In this document: piece by piece, positions 20,601 through 33,500 of the stretch
Layout of the letters: the number at the start of each line of letters is the position of its first letter
Position numbering within the stretch: the stretch's first letter is position 1
NCBI GenBank assembly: GCA_004154925.1
Contig: QJNS01000014.1
Span: forward strand, 372,001 to 436,000
From: Monosporascus cannonballus
Taxonomy: Eukaryota; Ascomycota; Sordariomycetes; Xylariales
DNA length: 64,000 nucleotides
Reading direction: 5' to 3'
Translations under genes and position numbers: made by a program
Notes under the pieces: model-generated
Told to the model about the DNA's origin: nothing
Database searches by the model: none
What the model saw: only the letters and a program-made list of their open reading frames with translations

Positions 20601-22386
20601 ATTTGTCGTATCTTCATGTTTATATTCGTCGTTATTATCGATCGAATATTAAGATCTTAATTTCTTTTTTTTTCGTTTATTAATAAGAAATAAAACGAAT
20701 TTTACTTAACTAATTGCGCCATTAATTAAAATTTCGTATTAACATATTTATAGTAATCCTAAAATTATATCGTAATTCCCGAATAAAACGATATCAAAAT
20801 TAATTATTTAATATTGTTTTTTAATAAGAATTTCGAAGTAATTAATTTCGTATATAACTTTTTCGTTATCGTAAGGGAATTCCTAATTTTCGGCATTTGT
20901 CGTTATATAATGTTTTAACTTATATTTCTATAATAATCTAAATTTATTAATTATATCCGATATAATATAATTTCTGTTTAGAATTCCGTAATTTATTATT
21001 ACGATATATTAATACATTCCGATTTATATTTCTAAAGTAATAAGGTTGTTAACGTTTTTTATTATCGTATTTAAAACCTTTTTTGGGAGTTTTTTTTTAA
21101 TTTCTTTAAATTTCGTTATTTTACGCCTTTTTTATAAATAACCGTTTTTTTTAAACTTTTATTCGAATTTATTAAGCTTTATTTGTATTTTTTTATTTAG
21201 CGTATTAAGTTATTGTATTTATTATTGTTGTTGGCGTATTGCTTTTTTGAGCTATATTAATTATTTTTAGTTTTTTTGCAATTCTTCTCCTTATCGAATA
21301 AATTGTTTTCTTATATTTATAACTGTATCTTATTATACGTCGTTTTAATTATCGTTCCAAAGATTTCCTATAAATTAATATATTTTTCTTTAATGGCTTT
21401 TTTTCTTAAGAATTTATAATAAATACTAATTAAAAATGGAAATCTGTAATAATTTTTTAATAGTGCTTTTTAACCGTACGCTAAATAAACTTTTTTTCCA
21501 TTTAATGGTCGTACTATCCATAATAACAAAAAGGGGTTTTTTATAGGTATTACTTTTTTTTAGGTTAATTTTTTACTTCCGCCAATTGCTAGACGCTTTT
21601 TGGGGTTATAGTTCGAAATTGTTGATATTATCGTTCGTCGTTTTTGTTATACCCGGTACGGTTTAGAAAATCGAATATTTTATAGTACATATGGGTAATT
21701 CGTATATAAATATGTTATTTTCATTTTTTGTAATCGGGATATTTTCGTCGTCGACAATATATGGTATGCATTTTACTATATCGATCGGGTATTCCGGGGT
21801 AAAGTTTTTTTGTCCAATTCCAATATTTATATAATTATCCTTATAACGCCTTTTGTTATATTCGTAATATTTATTAAGCTAATTTCCTAGCTTTTTATAT
21901 CTTTCGTCGAATTTTTTATCGTGATAATCTTTATTGAATCTTTTGTCGTAAACCTAATTCGTACTTGGCTTAAATTATGTTAATGGCTTTATTATCGTTT
22001 CCTTAATTGTTTCTAAGTTATCCTTCCGGTACGGGGGTCCAGTTATTTTATCGTGGTTTCTTGGATTTTTTGTATTTATAGGCCTTATGTCCCATTTTGC
22101 CATAATTAAAGCATTTAATCTGGCTCCAATTTTATCTATGGGTAACGCCGAATTCCATAGGTCCTGGCGCCGTTCCGTAAAAAGTAAGGGGTGCATTTCG
22201 TTTTTTTCTTTGGTTAAACTTATATCCCGGGCATAGGGCATATTATTCTTTTTTTTTATTGTTTTTCAAATTGTTAATTATTAATCTTAATTACTTTTGC
22301 GACATACCGGTTCAGGGTAATTAATCGTTTAATCCGAATAATTTTATTTTTTATATTATTTTTTAACTTTTTATAAAATATATTAA
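17690..22386 (-). pseudogene. E1 gag-pol, main part
   Basis: Read leftward. The CCHC knuckle near 22100 reads CFNYGKMGHKAYKY: two of its Cys are now Tyr. Then the spacer with VDDENIP, protease, RT (YLDD near 19880), RNase H, integrase and chromodomain (near 17700-17800). All frames have many stops. Compared with E2, the RT keeps a segment of about 110 bp near 20100-20210 that E2 lacks. Confidence 0.8.
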
Positions 22387-22391
22387 TAAAG

Positions 22392-22778
22392 TGTTACGAC
22401 CCGACAAACTCCGGTCTTAGGAAACGGTCAAACAGGGAGCATACGGGCCACCCACCGAGTCACGTAACGGTGATCACTACCAAGCCAGTGATCATCAATA
22501 ATCAAAGACAATCCCAAGTAATCATGATTACCACCGACGGCGTAATCATAAGTAATTAAGCCCAAAAGGAAAAGGATATATACGCTTATTATTCCCATAA
22601 TTTAGATAATACCAGCTTATAACATTTATTAATATTAATCGTTTGCAATAAAGGCATTTCCGGTATTACGAGACGGAATATATTACTATATCCATTACTT
22701 AAATTTTCATAATACTTCTGCCAATATAAACCCGTCGACTTAAGGTTTAATAATTGGTTAAATTACTTAGCCGTTATA
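22392..22778 (+). repeat. E2 5' LTR, 387 bp
   Basis: TGTTACGACCCGAC .. TTAGCCGTTATA. Ends correspond base for base to the 3' LTR. Confidence 0.92.
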
Positions 22779-22799
22779 CGTTATAAGTTTTTATTCAGT

Positions 22800-24300
22800 A
22801 ATACCGTTAAATTTTGAATAATACTTAATACTGTCAAAATATTAACCAGCATTTAGGAAACCCTTATTTAACAGTTTCAGGCTCGAATTCGGAAACTAAA
22901 AAAAGAAATTCAACAGTTTAGGGCTACGTTACCTACCCAACCTTCTCTTATTCGCATAAAGCCAAAAAAACCAGAACCCTACGATAGAAAAAGTAACCTT
23001 TAAACCTTTTTAACTTAGGTACGAATTTACCTTTACTTTTTAAATTTTAATAACTTAGCGGATATGGCCTTAATAGTAAAAATATGTTTAACAGAAAATG
23101 CGGCTAATTAATTTAAACTTATTATGAAAAAATTTTTAAAAATAAAAAAAATAAATAAGAAAAATTTTAATAACGAAATCTTTTTAATTTATACCAATTT
23201 CGAAAATAAAGTACGTAATAATTTCGATAATCCGGATAAAAAACGATTAACGGTTTAATAACTTTTATAATTTCGACAAAAAGGATTTATATTTAAGTAC
23301 GCCATAACCTTCAAAAACTTCGCGATTAAGGCCGGATAAGAAAATAATAAAATTAACGCCTTTATCGACATATTTTATAAAAAGCTAAAAGATAATATAA
23401 AAAATAAAATTATTCGGATTAAGCAATTAATTATCTTAAACCGGTATATTACAAAAATAATCAAAATTAATAATCGACAATTTGAAAAATAATAAAAAAA
23501 AAGATAATATATTTTACGTTCGGGATATAATAAGTTTAACCAGAGGAACAAACAAGACGCACCTTTTACTTTTTACGGAACGGCGCCAGGACTTATGGAA
23601 TTTGGCGTTACCCATAGATAAGACTAAAGCTAGATTAAATGCTTTAATTGCGGCAAAATGGGACATAACGCCTATAAAAATAAGAAACCTAAAAAGCCAC
23701 AATAAGATAATTAAACCCTTATACCGGAAAAATAATCCAGGAATAATTAAGAAAATAATAGCAAAGCTATTAATATAATTTAAGCTAAATACGTATCAGA
23801 TCTTAAATAAAAAGTCCAATAAAAATCATTATAATAAAAAATTTAACGAAAAATGCGAAAAGCCAGAAAACTAATTTAATAAGTATTACGAATATAACAA
23901 AAAGCGTTATAAGGATAATTATACGAATACCGGGATTAAATAAAAAAACTTTGTTCCGGAACCCTTAATCGATACGGCAAAATGCACGCCATATACTGTC
24001 GACGACGAGAATATCCCGACCACGAGAAATAAAAATAATATATTTACGTATAAATTATCCGTATATACTATAAAAAATTCGATTTTCCAAACCGTACCGG
24101 GTATAACGAAATTAATAAACAATAATATTAACAATTTCGAACCATAGCCCCAGAAACTATTTAGCAATTGGCCGAAATAAAGAACTGGCCTAAAAAAACA
24201 ATGCCTATAGGAAAACCTTCTTTATTATTATAAATAATATAATTACTAAACGGAAAAAAAAGTTAATCTAACGTACGGTTAAAAATATTATCAAAAAATT
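22800..24300 (+). pseudogene. E2 gag
   Basis: RIKPKKPEPYDRKSN, then TFLTQVRIYLYFLNFNN-like (with a stop), ending with the zinc knuckle at 23640-23681. There CFNCGKMGHNAYKN keeps both first Cys and the His but has lost the last Cys. The 5' half is a classic retroviral-type capsid region. Followed by the spacer with YTVDDENIPTTRNKN near 23995-24030. Confidence 0.8.
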
Positions 24301-24699
24301 ATTACGGATTTTTTATTTTTAATTAATATTTATTACGAACTTTTAAGAAAAAAAGGTTATTAAAAAAGAAATACGTTAATTTATAGAAAATTTCTGGAAC
24401 TATAGCTAAAACGACGTATAATAAGATACAGTTACAAATATAAGAAAATAATTTACTTAATAAAAAGAATTACAAGAAAACCAGGAACAATTAATATAGT
24501 TCGAAGGAACAGTACGCCGATAATAACGATAAATATAACAACTTAACGCGTTATATACAGAAAAACAAATAAGGTTCGATAAACTCGAACAGAAATTAAA
24601 AGAAAAAGGTTACTTATAAAAAAGCCGCAGAATAACGAAACCCAGAAAAATTAAGGGAAATTCCTAAAAAAGATTTTAAACGCGACGATAAAAAACGTT

Positions 24700-27497
24700 A
24701 ATAACCTTATTACGTTGGATATATAAATCAGAACGTATTAGTATACCGTAATAATGGATTGCGGAACTTTAGGCAGAAATTATATTGTACCAAACGTAAT
24801 TAATAAATTTAAATTATTATAGAAATATAAGTTAAAACCTTATACAAAGACGAATGCCGAAGGTTAAGAATTCGTTTATAATAACGGAAGAATTATACGC
24901 GAAATTAATTACTTCGAGATTTTTATTAAAAGATAATATTAAACGATTAATTTCGATATCGTTTTATTCGGGAATTATAATATGATCTTAGGATTACCAT
25001 AAATATGCCAGTACGAAATTTTAATTAACGGCAGAATTAACTAAGTAAAGTTCGCTTTATTCCTTATTAATAAACGAAAAAAAGGAATTAAAATCTTAAT
25101 ATTCGATCGATAATAACGACGAATGTAAGCATAAGGATATAACAGATACTTTACCACCCAAAAAAACAAAACATAAGAAAAAAAACGGGCATCAAAGAAA
25201 AATACGACGTATTATTGCTACCATTAAAGCGAAACTAAAGCAATTAAATAACGATCTGGAATAATACGAACAGTAACCCAAAAATTCAAAAGATCTAACC
25301 AATATATTATTACAATATCACAGATACGAACAGCTTTTCAGGAAGGAGCTCGATACGAAGTTACCAAAACACAGCGAATAAGATTATGAAATAATCTTCA
25401 AGGAAGGATCTTCGACAAAATTTTATCCCATTTACAATCTCAGTGGAGACGAGTTATGCACTCTCAAAGAATACCTGGAAGATCGGCTATAAAAAGGATG
25501 GATTCGACCTTCGAAATCACTAACACCATTACCCCTAATTACGGAAATAAAAACCGACTTCACGGAGCCAAATGGTTCATAGCACTCGATCTTAAAGATG
25601 GATATAACCTTATCAGGATTAAGGAAGGATACGAATAAAAAATAGCTTTCAGGACGAAATACGGACTATTTAAGTATTTGGTTACATTAATGGAATTTAC
25701 GAACGTACCAACAACCTTTTAGCGAATGGTAAATCATATGCTACGAAAATACCTTGATATTTTCGTCGTTTGCTATCTCGACGATATTCTCATTTTCTCG
25801 GAAATAGAAAAAGTATACGCAAAATACGTTCATAAAGTTTTTCAAGCTTTACAGGATGCAAGGCTATTTGTTAACGTAAAAAAAAATCAGTTTTATACAT
25901 AGGAAATGGAATATCTGGGACATATTATTACTTTAGGACATATTAGAATAAACTCCAAGAAAATTGCTATAGTTATAAAATAATAGACGCCAATAACGGT
26001 TAAAAAGATATAAGTATTCCTTGGATTCGCTAACTATTACAAGAAATTTATTCGAAACTTTAGTAGGATAGTTATATTTTTAATAAATTTTACGAAAAGA
26101 AAATTCAAATAAACGCTAAATACGAAAAAAGCATTTTAGAGTATTAAAAATGCGATTACCAGCAAGCCAATATTAATTATGTACGATTTAAACCGCCCCG
26201 TTAAGTTAAAAACTGATACTTCGAATTACGTATTAGGCGTAATAATCGGATAACGAAATAATTAAGACAAACTGTACCTTATTATATTTTTTTCGTACAA
26301 ATTAAAAAAAGTTAAATTTAATTATAGCATTTTAAATAAAAGATTTATGGCCATTATTATGGCATTTCGGGAATTTAGGTATTTCTTAAAAGAAAGCTTA
26401 TATCAGGTTAAGGTTTATATGGATTATCAAAATTTTATCCGATTTACTACGATTAGGGAACTTACAGGATAATAATTAAGATACGCGGAAAAATTGGCGA
26501 ACTTCGATTTCGTTATCATTTACAAGAAAAAATCAGAAAATAGCAAAGCAGATATTTTAAGCAAGCGACCAAATTTCCAAAAAAAAATTGGTTAAAGTTA
26601 GTTATATAATTTTTGATATTACCATAAAAAGATATTTACGCCTACGATAAATTATGACGATTCGGGCAATACCTTACGACATACACCAGAAGATCCAATA
26701 GTACAACAATAATCTTTCAAAAAACCAAAAAACAAACAAAATATAAATCCCAGAAAAATATTAAAAGGATTTAATACGAAAAATATACGAACATTAATTA
26801 TACGGACATCCAAGGATTTACAAAACCTTAAAAAAACTTTAACGTATATATTTTTTTCCTAAAATAAAATTAATAATATAAAAAATTATACAGCAATACG
26901 ATATTTACGCCAAAGCAAAAACTCGACGACATAAGCCATACGGAGAATTACAGCTATTATCAATTGCAGAACGACCATAGTATTTAATTATATTCGATTT
27001 TATTATTAAACTTCTTATGTCAAAAAATCCAATAACGGAAATACATTACGATAATATCTTCGTAATCGTTAACCGATTTACGAAATTTTCCTATTTCTTA
27101 CCATATCATAAGGACATAAATGCCGAACAACTGGCATACATTTTTTTCAAATATATTTTCAACATATACGGATTATTAATAGAAATTACATTAAACAAAG
27201 AATTAACCTTCGCATTTAAGTTTTAACAAAGCCTTATAGCACAAATCGGCCTAAATCACAAATTATCCAACGTATTTAGACCACAGACGAATAAATAGAT
27301 AAAACGAATAAACCAAACCTTAAAAACTTACTTACGATATTATATCAATTACGAACAAAATAACTAAATTGAAAAATTGCCAATCGCACAATTAACTTAT
27401 AATATTAATTATTATAAAAACATTAAAATAATACCTACGAACGTAAATTTTGATTTTATTCCAGAAATTTACAAAAAAGTACGTAACGACGGTCAAA
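24700..27497 (+). pseudogene. E2 pol: protease, RT, RNase H, integrase core
   Basis: Protease around 24755 (VMDCGTLGRNYIVP, DxG-type motif) with FGNYNMILGLP near 24980. RT starts near 25435 (YNLSGDELCTLKEYLEDRL). About 110 bp are then deleted between WIRPSKSLT and PLPLITE. It continues HGAKWFIALDLKDGYNLIR and DIFVVCYLDDILIFSE (near 25750-25800). RNase H near 26180-26560 and integrase near 26700-27497, with FVIVNRFTKFSYFLPYHKD at 27059-27115. Many Trp and Gln codons are now stops. Cut by E3 after 27497. Confidence 0.88.
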
Positions 27498-27935
27498 TGT
27501 AACGAACCTGTCATATATCCACCTGGAGGTATGAGCAGTATCCGAAATGGGGTCTTGATTTGCAGGTAATAATAGGGCGAGGAATAATTCAGTGGTCTGT
27601 TTGTTAAAAAGATTTTAAAGATTTTTCCCTTAATTAAAGAACGGTGTAATTACCTTTGGATTAAAAGCTTAGATTAATAATTAAGGAACGAAATTAAGTA
27701 AGTGTTATTTACATAAAAAATTGATTTATTATATATCTTAATTCCTTAAAGTAAATATGTCGTGGATCTATATGATTTATGTGATTTATATAATTTGGTC
27801 CAGATTATTTAAATTACCTAGATCAATTAGATCATTTTAAGGGCTAAGCCGTTCGTCCGGCGTTTAGCCGTGATAAATTTGCGTTAGGCCTTAAAGGTTG
27901 GTTTCCTCGAAATAGGAACCCCTATTCCTATAATA
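27498..27935 (-). repeat. E3 3' LTR, 438 bp
   Basis: Full-length copy. Contains the near-repeat TTAAAGAACG and TTAAGGAACG that bounds a 47-bp segment missing from the other LTR. Confidence 0.88.
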
Positions 27936-28038
27936 TTATTTTCCTTTTTTAAGGATTTTTGTCCTAAAGATAAGAACCGTAAGTTGTCATTTTTTCGTTT
28001 TTTATTAAAAGGAGTTGGAAATATTCCTGTTAATTTTA

Positions 28039-28724
28039 CCATAATAGGCCGTATTTAAAAAGAAAAAAGAAAACCTTGTTTAAATTAACGCAAGGCGCGT
28101 AATAACCGTGCAAATTTTATCGAGAAATTTAGCTTTAAAGTTATTGTATATTCGAATTATATTTATTTAAAGGAATTTAATTATTTCTTTATAGCGGATA
28201 TCCTTAATTATAGTTGTTATATTCGTTATTAACGTTTAGCTTGCGATATATTAGATATGAATTCCTTAATGAAAATTAAGGAGGAACGCGAACGTTTGCA
28301 AAAAGAGTAACGTAAGGTAAAGGATATTTTGATTACGTATTAAAAAGTTTTGGCCGTATACCAGGAGACTGCCGAAAAAAGAACGAAAGAATTCGTTAAT
28401 CGATTAAAACGTTTTCGTTTGTAATAAGGTGTTTTGGAAAAAAAAACTTTTGCGATTTTGAAGGAAAGTTATAAATTAGATTAATTGGAAAAATAAAAAA
28501 GGATAAAGGAGGAATAACGACGTATAGAGGCGGAATAGGCGCAGCTGGCTTCCGAAATAAACGTTATTACGAAGGCGTTTATTTTTTTTGATTGGAACGC
28601 CGAAGGGGTTAATTTAAGCGAGGGACCGTTATCACCTGCGATCTTGGCCGTACTAGAGATGGTCGGTTAGGATTTTGGCGGTAAAACGTTTTAATTAGGT
28701 TTATCGTATTCGTTAAATGGTTAA
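28039..28724 (+). pseudogene. E3 antisense Cys-cluster coiled-coil gene
   Basis: Opposite to E3 pol. After KEKRKPCLN the cluster reads, with Tyr as former Cys, C-x2-C-x7-C-x8-C-x2-C-x7-C (YSNYIYLKEFNY, then YSCYIRY, stop, RLACD). Then a long charged coiled-coil-like stretch: MKIKEERERLQKE, YQETAEKRTKEFVNRLKRF, and LEKQKRIKEEQRRIEAE with stops at Q. The end is KAFIFFDWNAEGVNLSEGP and VLEMVG, stop, DFGGKTF, finishing at 28724. Long open runs in so AT-rich a region and E4 homology support it as a former gene. The start may be at 28039, where ATAATA could be mutated ATGATG. Confidence 0.72.
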
Positions 28725-29402
28725 GTGGTTTTTATGTGTTTTTTTATGTAAGTATTTTTCTTATTTAACTAGGTATTGAATTTTATTTTTAATTATTCTG
28801 GAGTTTAGTATTCGTTCGATTTCGTATTTATTTTTGTTATCTTTTTCGATTTTTAAGCTTGTTTTTAAGGGGGCGTTTTTAGGTGTTGGTTTAAGCAAGG
28901 AAATATGGAAAATAAGGTGTATTTTTATGTTCTTAGGTAGCGACAAACGGTAGTTAATTTTGGAAATAACTTTGTTAATTTTAAAAGGTCCGAATTTTTT
29001 GAAATCGAGCTTATTATTAGGTTTTTTTATTTTGATTTGTAAGATGTTTAAGGATATATTTTATTTTTAACGTAATAGGTAAATTTTGTTTCTTTTCGCT
29101 AGAATTAATCTTTTAATTCTTTTTTTATTATAATATTAGGTTATCCGTTATTAAAGGAATTATAATTTGTTTTAAAAGCGGGCTTAAATCGTTTTGATTT
29201 TCGTTATTAATGTTTTTGCTTTTAAAGTAATTGTAATAATTTTTGGTACCTTGTTAAGTGGTTATTTAGGTCGTTCCGTTTTTGTATTATATCCGTACAT
29301 AGTTATATAGGGAGATACGTTTATGTCCTTATTAATAAATATGTTATAAGCGATTTGTATTAATGGTAAAAGCTTTACCTAATTATTTTGTTAATAATTA
29401 AT
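28609..29402 (-). pseudogene. E3 integrase end and chromodomain
   Basis: Continues integrase after E4. The open part 28946-28761 reads SLPKNIKIHLIFHISLLKP, then NKYEIERILNSRIIKNKIQY and LVK, the typical chromodomain after the integrase of fungal chromoviruses. It goes on with FYRQNPNRPSLVRPRSQ and stops near 28609, overlapping the antisense gene by about 115 bp. Confidence 0.8.
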
Positions 29403-29820
29403 TGTAACGAACCTGTCATACACCACCTGGTAATATAAGCAGTATCCGAAAAGGGTCTTGATTTGCAGGTAACAATAGGGCGAGAAATAACTTAGTATGT
29501 TCGTTAAGGAGATTTTACGGTACTCCTTTCTTAATTAAAGAACAATACGGTTACCTCTGGCTAAAAGCTTAAATTAATAGCTAAAAAACGGAATTAAATA
29601 AATAGCTATTTACATAAAAAACTTAAAATCTTATATCTTTTTTTATTTTACTAATATAATATTAATTTCTTAGATTTATTAAATCACTTAAATTATAATA
29701 ATCTGTATAATTTAATAAATTAGTTAAATTATTTTAAATTACGTAATTTAAAATATGGAGTTTTTCCCTTTTTTGTAACCCTAAGGCCTCCAAAACGGGT
29801 TTATTTAGGGATCCGTAATA
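29403..29820 (-). repeat. E4 3' LTR, 418 bp
   Basis: Plus strand TGTAACGAACCTGTC .. GGGATCCGTAATA. Same length as the other copy. Confidence 0.92.
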
Positions 29821-29899
29821 TTATTCTCCTTTTTTCAAAATTTTTATCCCAAAGATAAAAAAGTAAATACTTTTTCCCTTTAATTGAAAATTATTTTTC

Positions 29900-30581
29900 T
29901 TACTACCAACTTATTATAGCGGATCGAGCAGAAAAACTGGCGCGCCTTTTTTATACGAATTAACATCAAATTCGCAATAACCGGTTTGCTTATATTTTCA
30001 AGTTTGGATTTAAGGTATTACCTTATTTTAATTACTTTTTATCTGGGGAATTTAAATGCTTTATAATAAAGAACATTTTAAGTTATTATTATTATACCTA
30101 TTATTAACGTTATTATAACGGATTAACGATTATTATGTTTTTATTAAAAAATATTAATTCCGAATATAATTACCTTCAAAAAAAACGTTATACTGCTAAA
30201 AACGAATTCGTAAAACTATAGCGAAAATTTCAAAAAGAAATATCGAAAAAAATAAATAAGCTGCAATATTTACGTCGTTAAAAAAATATTTTGAAAAAGA
30301 AAGGATTACAGTTATTTCTCGAAAATCACGAACTGGACTAGCTAAAAAAACAGGAAAAAATAAAAAAGAAACGACGTTATATAGAAATGGAATAAACGTA
30401 ACTTATTTTAAAGATAAATGCCATAATAAAGGCATTTATTTTTTTTAATTAAAACGCCGAAAATTTGGATTTAAGTAAAGGATTATTATCGCTTATAACT
30501 TTAACCGTATTAAAAATGGTCGGTCAGGATTTTGGCGGTAAAATATCTTAACCAGGTTTATTATATTTGTTAAATGGTTAA
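29900..30581 (+). pseudogene. E4 antisense Cys-cluster coiled-coil gene
   Basis: Homologue of the E3 antisense gene. Cluster start PYFNYFLSGEFKC, then eight residues to a run of Tyr codons (former Cys positions hard to place exactly). Coiled-coil-like LQKKRYTAKNEFVKL and ENHELDQLKKQEKIKKKRR (stop at Q). End KAFIFFN..NAENLDLSKGLL and VLKMVGQDFGGKIS, closing at 30581. The MVGQDFGGK word is shared with E3, where it also overlaps the pol end on the other strand. Confidence 0.68.
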
Positions 30582-33500
30582 ATAATTCCTACATATTTTT
30601 TTTATGTAAATATGTTTCTTATTTAATTAAATACTAAATTTTATTTTTAATTATTTTAAAATTTAATATTCGTTTAACTTCGTATTCGTCTAAATTTTTT
30701 TCGAATTTTAGGTTTATTTTTAACGGGGCATTTTTGGATGTTAATTTAAGCAAAAAAATATGGAAAATAAGGTATATTTATATATTTTTAAGTAACGATA
30801 ATTAATAATTAATTCTGGAAATAATTTCCTTAACCTTAAACGGGCCAAATTTCTTAAAATCAAGCTTAACGCTAAGTTTTTTTATTTTGATTTATAAGAT
30901 ATTCGAAATTACGTTTTATTTTTAACGTAATAAATAAACCTTATTTCTTTTCGTTAAAATTAATCCCTTAATTTTTTTCTTATTATAATACTAGGTTATC
31001 CGTTATTAGAAAAATCGTAATTCGTTTTGGAAATAGGCTTAAATTATTTTAATTTCTATCGTTAATATTTTTACTTTTAAGATAATCGTAATAATTTTTA
31101 GTACCTTATTAAGTAATTATTTAGGTTATTTTACTTTTGTATCGTATCCGTATATAGCCATATAAGGAAATACGCTTATATCCCCGTTAACGGAAATATT
31201 ATAAACAATTTGTACCAATAATAAAAATTTTACCTAATTATCTTATTAATAATTAATATAATTCCGAAAGTATTATTCTAAAATCTGGTTCAATTTTTCG
31301 GTTTAATTATCCGTTTAAAAATAATATATTATTAAAAATTTAAATTTAATACTTATTTATTTAAAAAAACTAATACCGAATTTCGAAATAAATAACGTAT
31401 TTTTATCGGAAATAATTTTTTCTACTATTCCGTATTTATCGAAATAATATCTAATAAAAATATAAATTAATTATTCTGCCGTTATATTTCTTTTAAAAAG
31501 TAAAAAGTACCTATATTTAATAAGTCTGTCGACAATCACCCATATTTTATCATATTTAATTCCGGTAATTGGGTTTTTAAATAATAATAAATTAATAATA
31601 AAATCCTAAGTTATGGTATTTTATGCCTTATTAAAAATATTAATAAGCTATAATAATTTATAAGGCTTATAACATATTACTTTGGCCTTATTATAAACGT
31701 TATAATCCTTAATTATCTTTTTAACCATACGGCATAACTTTAGAAAGTCATATTATTTTTATAACTATTTAATAATTTTGAAAATTCCTTAATATCTATA
31801 TAATAAGTTTTCATAAAATTTTTTTACAAATTATTTTTATTATTCTTTAAAAACATAAATTTTGCCATAATACAATAATTAATCCTTTAATTATTCTTTT
31901 AATTATTAAATTTCTTTTTATTTTTCCGTATCGTAAAAATTTCGGAACCGTATTAAAAATTTAAGTATTAATATTTTTATTATTTCATATAATTATATAA
32001 TACCGTCCTTATTATATTATAACATTTATATATTTTTTTAGGGGCTTTAAAATTATAATCTTTTTTACGATTAAAAATATCCGCTTAAATATTCTTTTTT
32101 CCTTTAATATAATATATCTTAAAATTAAATCTAAATAAAAAAATTATTTATTTTTTATATCGTTTATTTAGTTTTTAAATTTTCATAAATCGAATAAAGT
32201 TTTTGTAATTAAAATAAATATCGAAAAGTTTTTTCGTTCCGTTAAAAAAAAGTTCCTATTCCTTAAAAACGTTAATAATTACCAATAACTTTTTATCGTA
32301 AATCTAATATCTAAATTTTATATCTCAAAATATTTTTAAGTAATAAGTTATTAAATATTATTTATTATTATTTTTTTATTACTTTAAAATTATATTTAAG
32401 ACGTACTTTAAAATATTTATCTTTAATCGTTTCTTTTTATTTGGGTTTGGCATTTTTACTATTAATTTACTAATAATTACTTTCTTTAATTTCCGGAATA
32501 CTTTTTTTATTTTTTTTTAAAAATTCGAATTCTTTTTCGACATATTCTTTAATAATAAATTTCGTTAATAACTTAATAATATTTCCGTACTTTTTAATTA
32601 AATTACGTATATAATCCGTAAATCCTAAAATTTATCGGATATTTATAACAGTTACCTTATTAGGGATAAGTTAATCCTTAATTACTTTTATTTTAAAACA
32701 TTAAATCTAAATTTGGCCGGAAATAAAAATATATCCCAAAAAATCCAATTTTTGCATATGCCATATATTTTTAACCGGGTTAATTCGGATATTTACTTTA
32801 TTTAACGTTTAAAGCATTTAGGCGATATACTTCTTATATTCTTTCAAAGTCTCGGAGTAAATAAGGATATCGTTAAGATAAACGAAAATAAATTTATTTA
32901 GAAATTTTCTGAACGTAATTATTATTAGGCATTAAAAATTAGTAGAAATATTAATAAGTCCTATAGGCATTACTTTATATTCGTAAAGTCCATATATTAT
33001 TTTAAATACCGTTTTCCATTTTTTTCCTTTAGCCATTTTAATACGGTAATATCCGTTTCGGAAATCAAATATAATAAACCATTTTACTTTACTAATATTC
33101 TTTTTTAACGTATTTATAAAAGTTAAAAAATATCCGTTTTTAATCGTAATATCGTTTAACTATTAATAATTAATTACTTTTCTAAAAACCAGGTTTCCGT
33201 TTTTATCGATTTTTTGCTTTTTATCCTTAGTTTTTAATACCATAAAAACAGGGTATTCAGCAAAAAAATCAAAAAATTAAATATATATATTTTTTTAAGT
33301 TAAATTAAATGCTTTTCCATAAAGCCTTTAATTTATCAAGGTTTATATAATAAATTTTATGGAATTTAAAATAATATTTTTTTTTAATAAGTATTTTATA
33401 ATCTTATTAATTATATAGTAATAATTCGTAATTTTCTTTATCCTTAAATAATTTTTTAAATCGTTAATACTTAAATAATATTTTGGAAATTTGATTTATA

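Noticed and set aside
21975..22241. 88-codon minus-strand frame reading LLFTERRQDLWNSALPID
   Set aside because: Only partly in the true gag frame; the CCHC knuckle lies in the neighbouring frame, so it is a fragment of E1 gag, not a separate gene.
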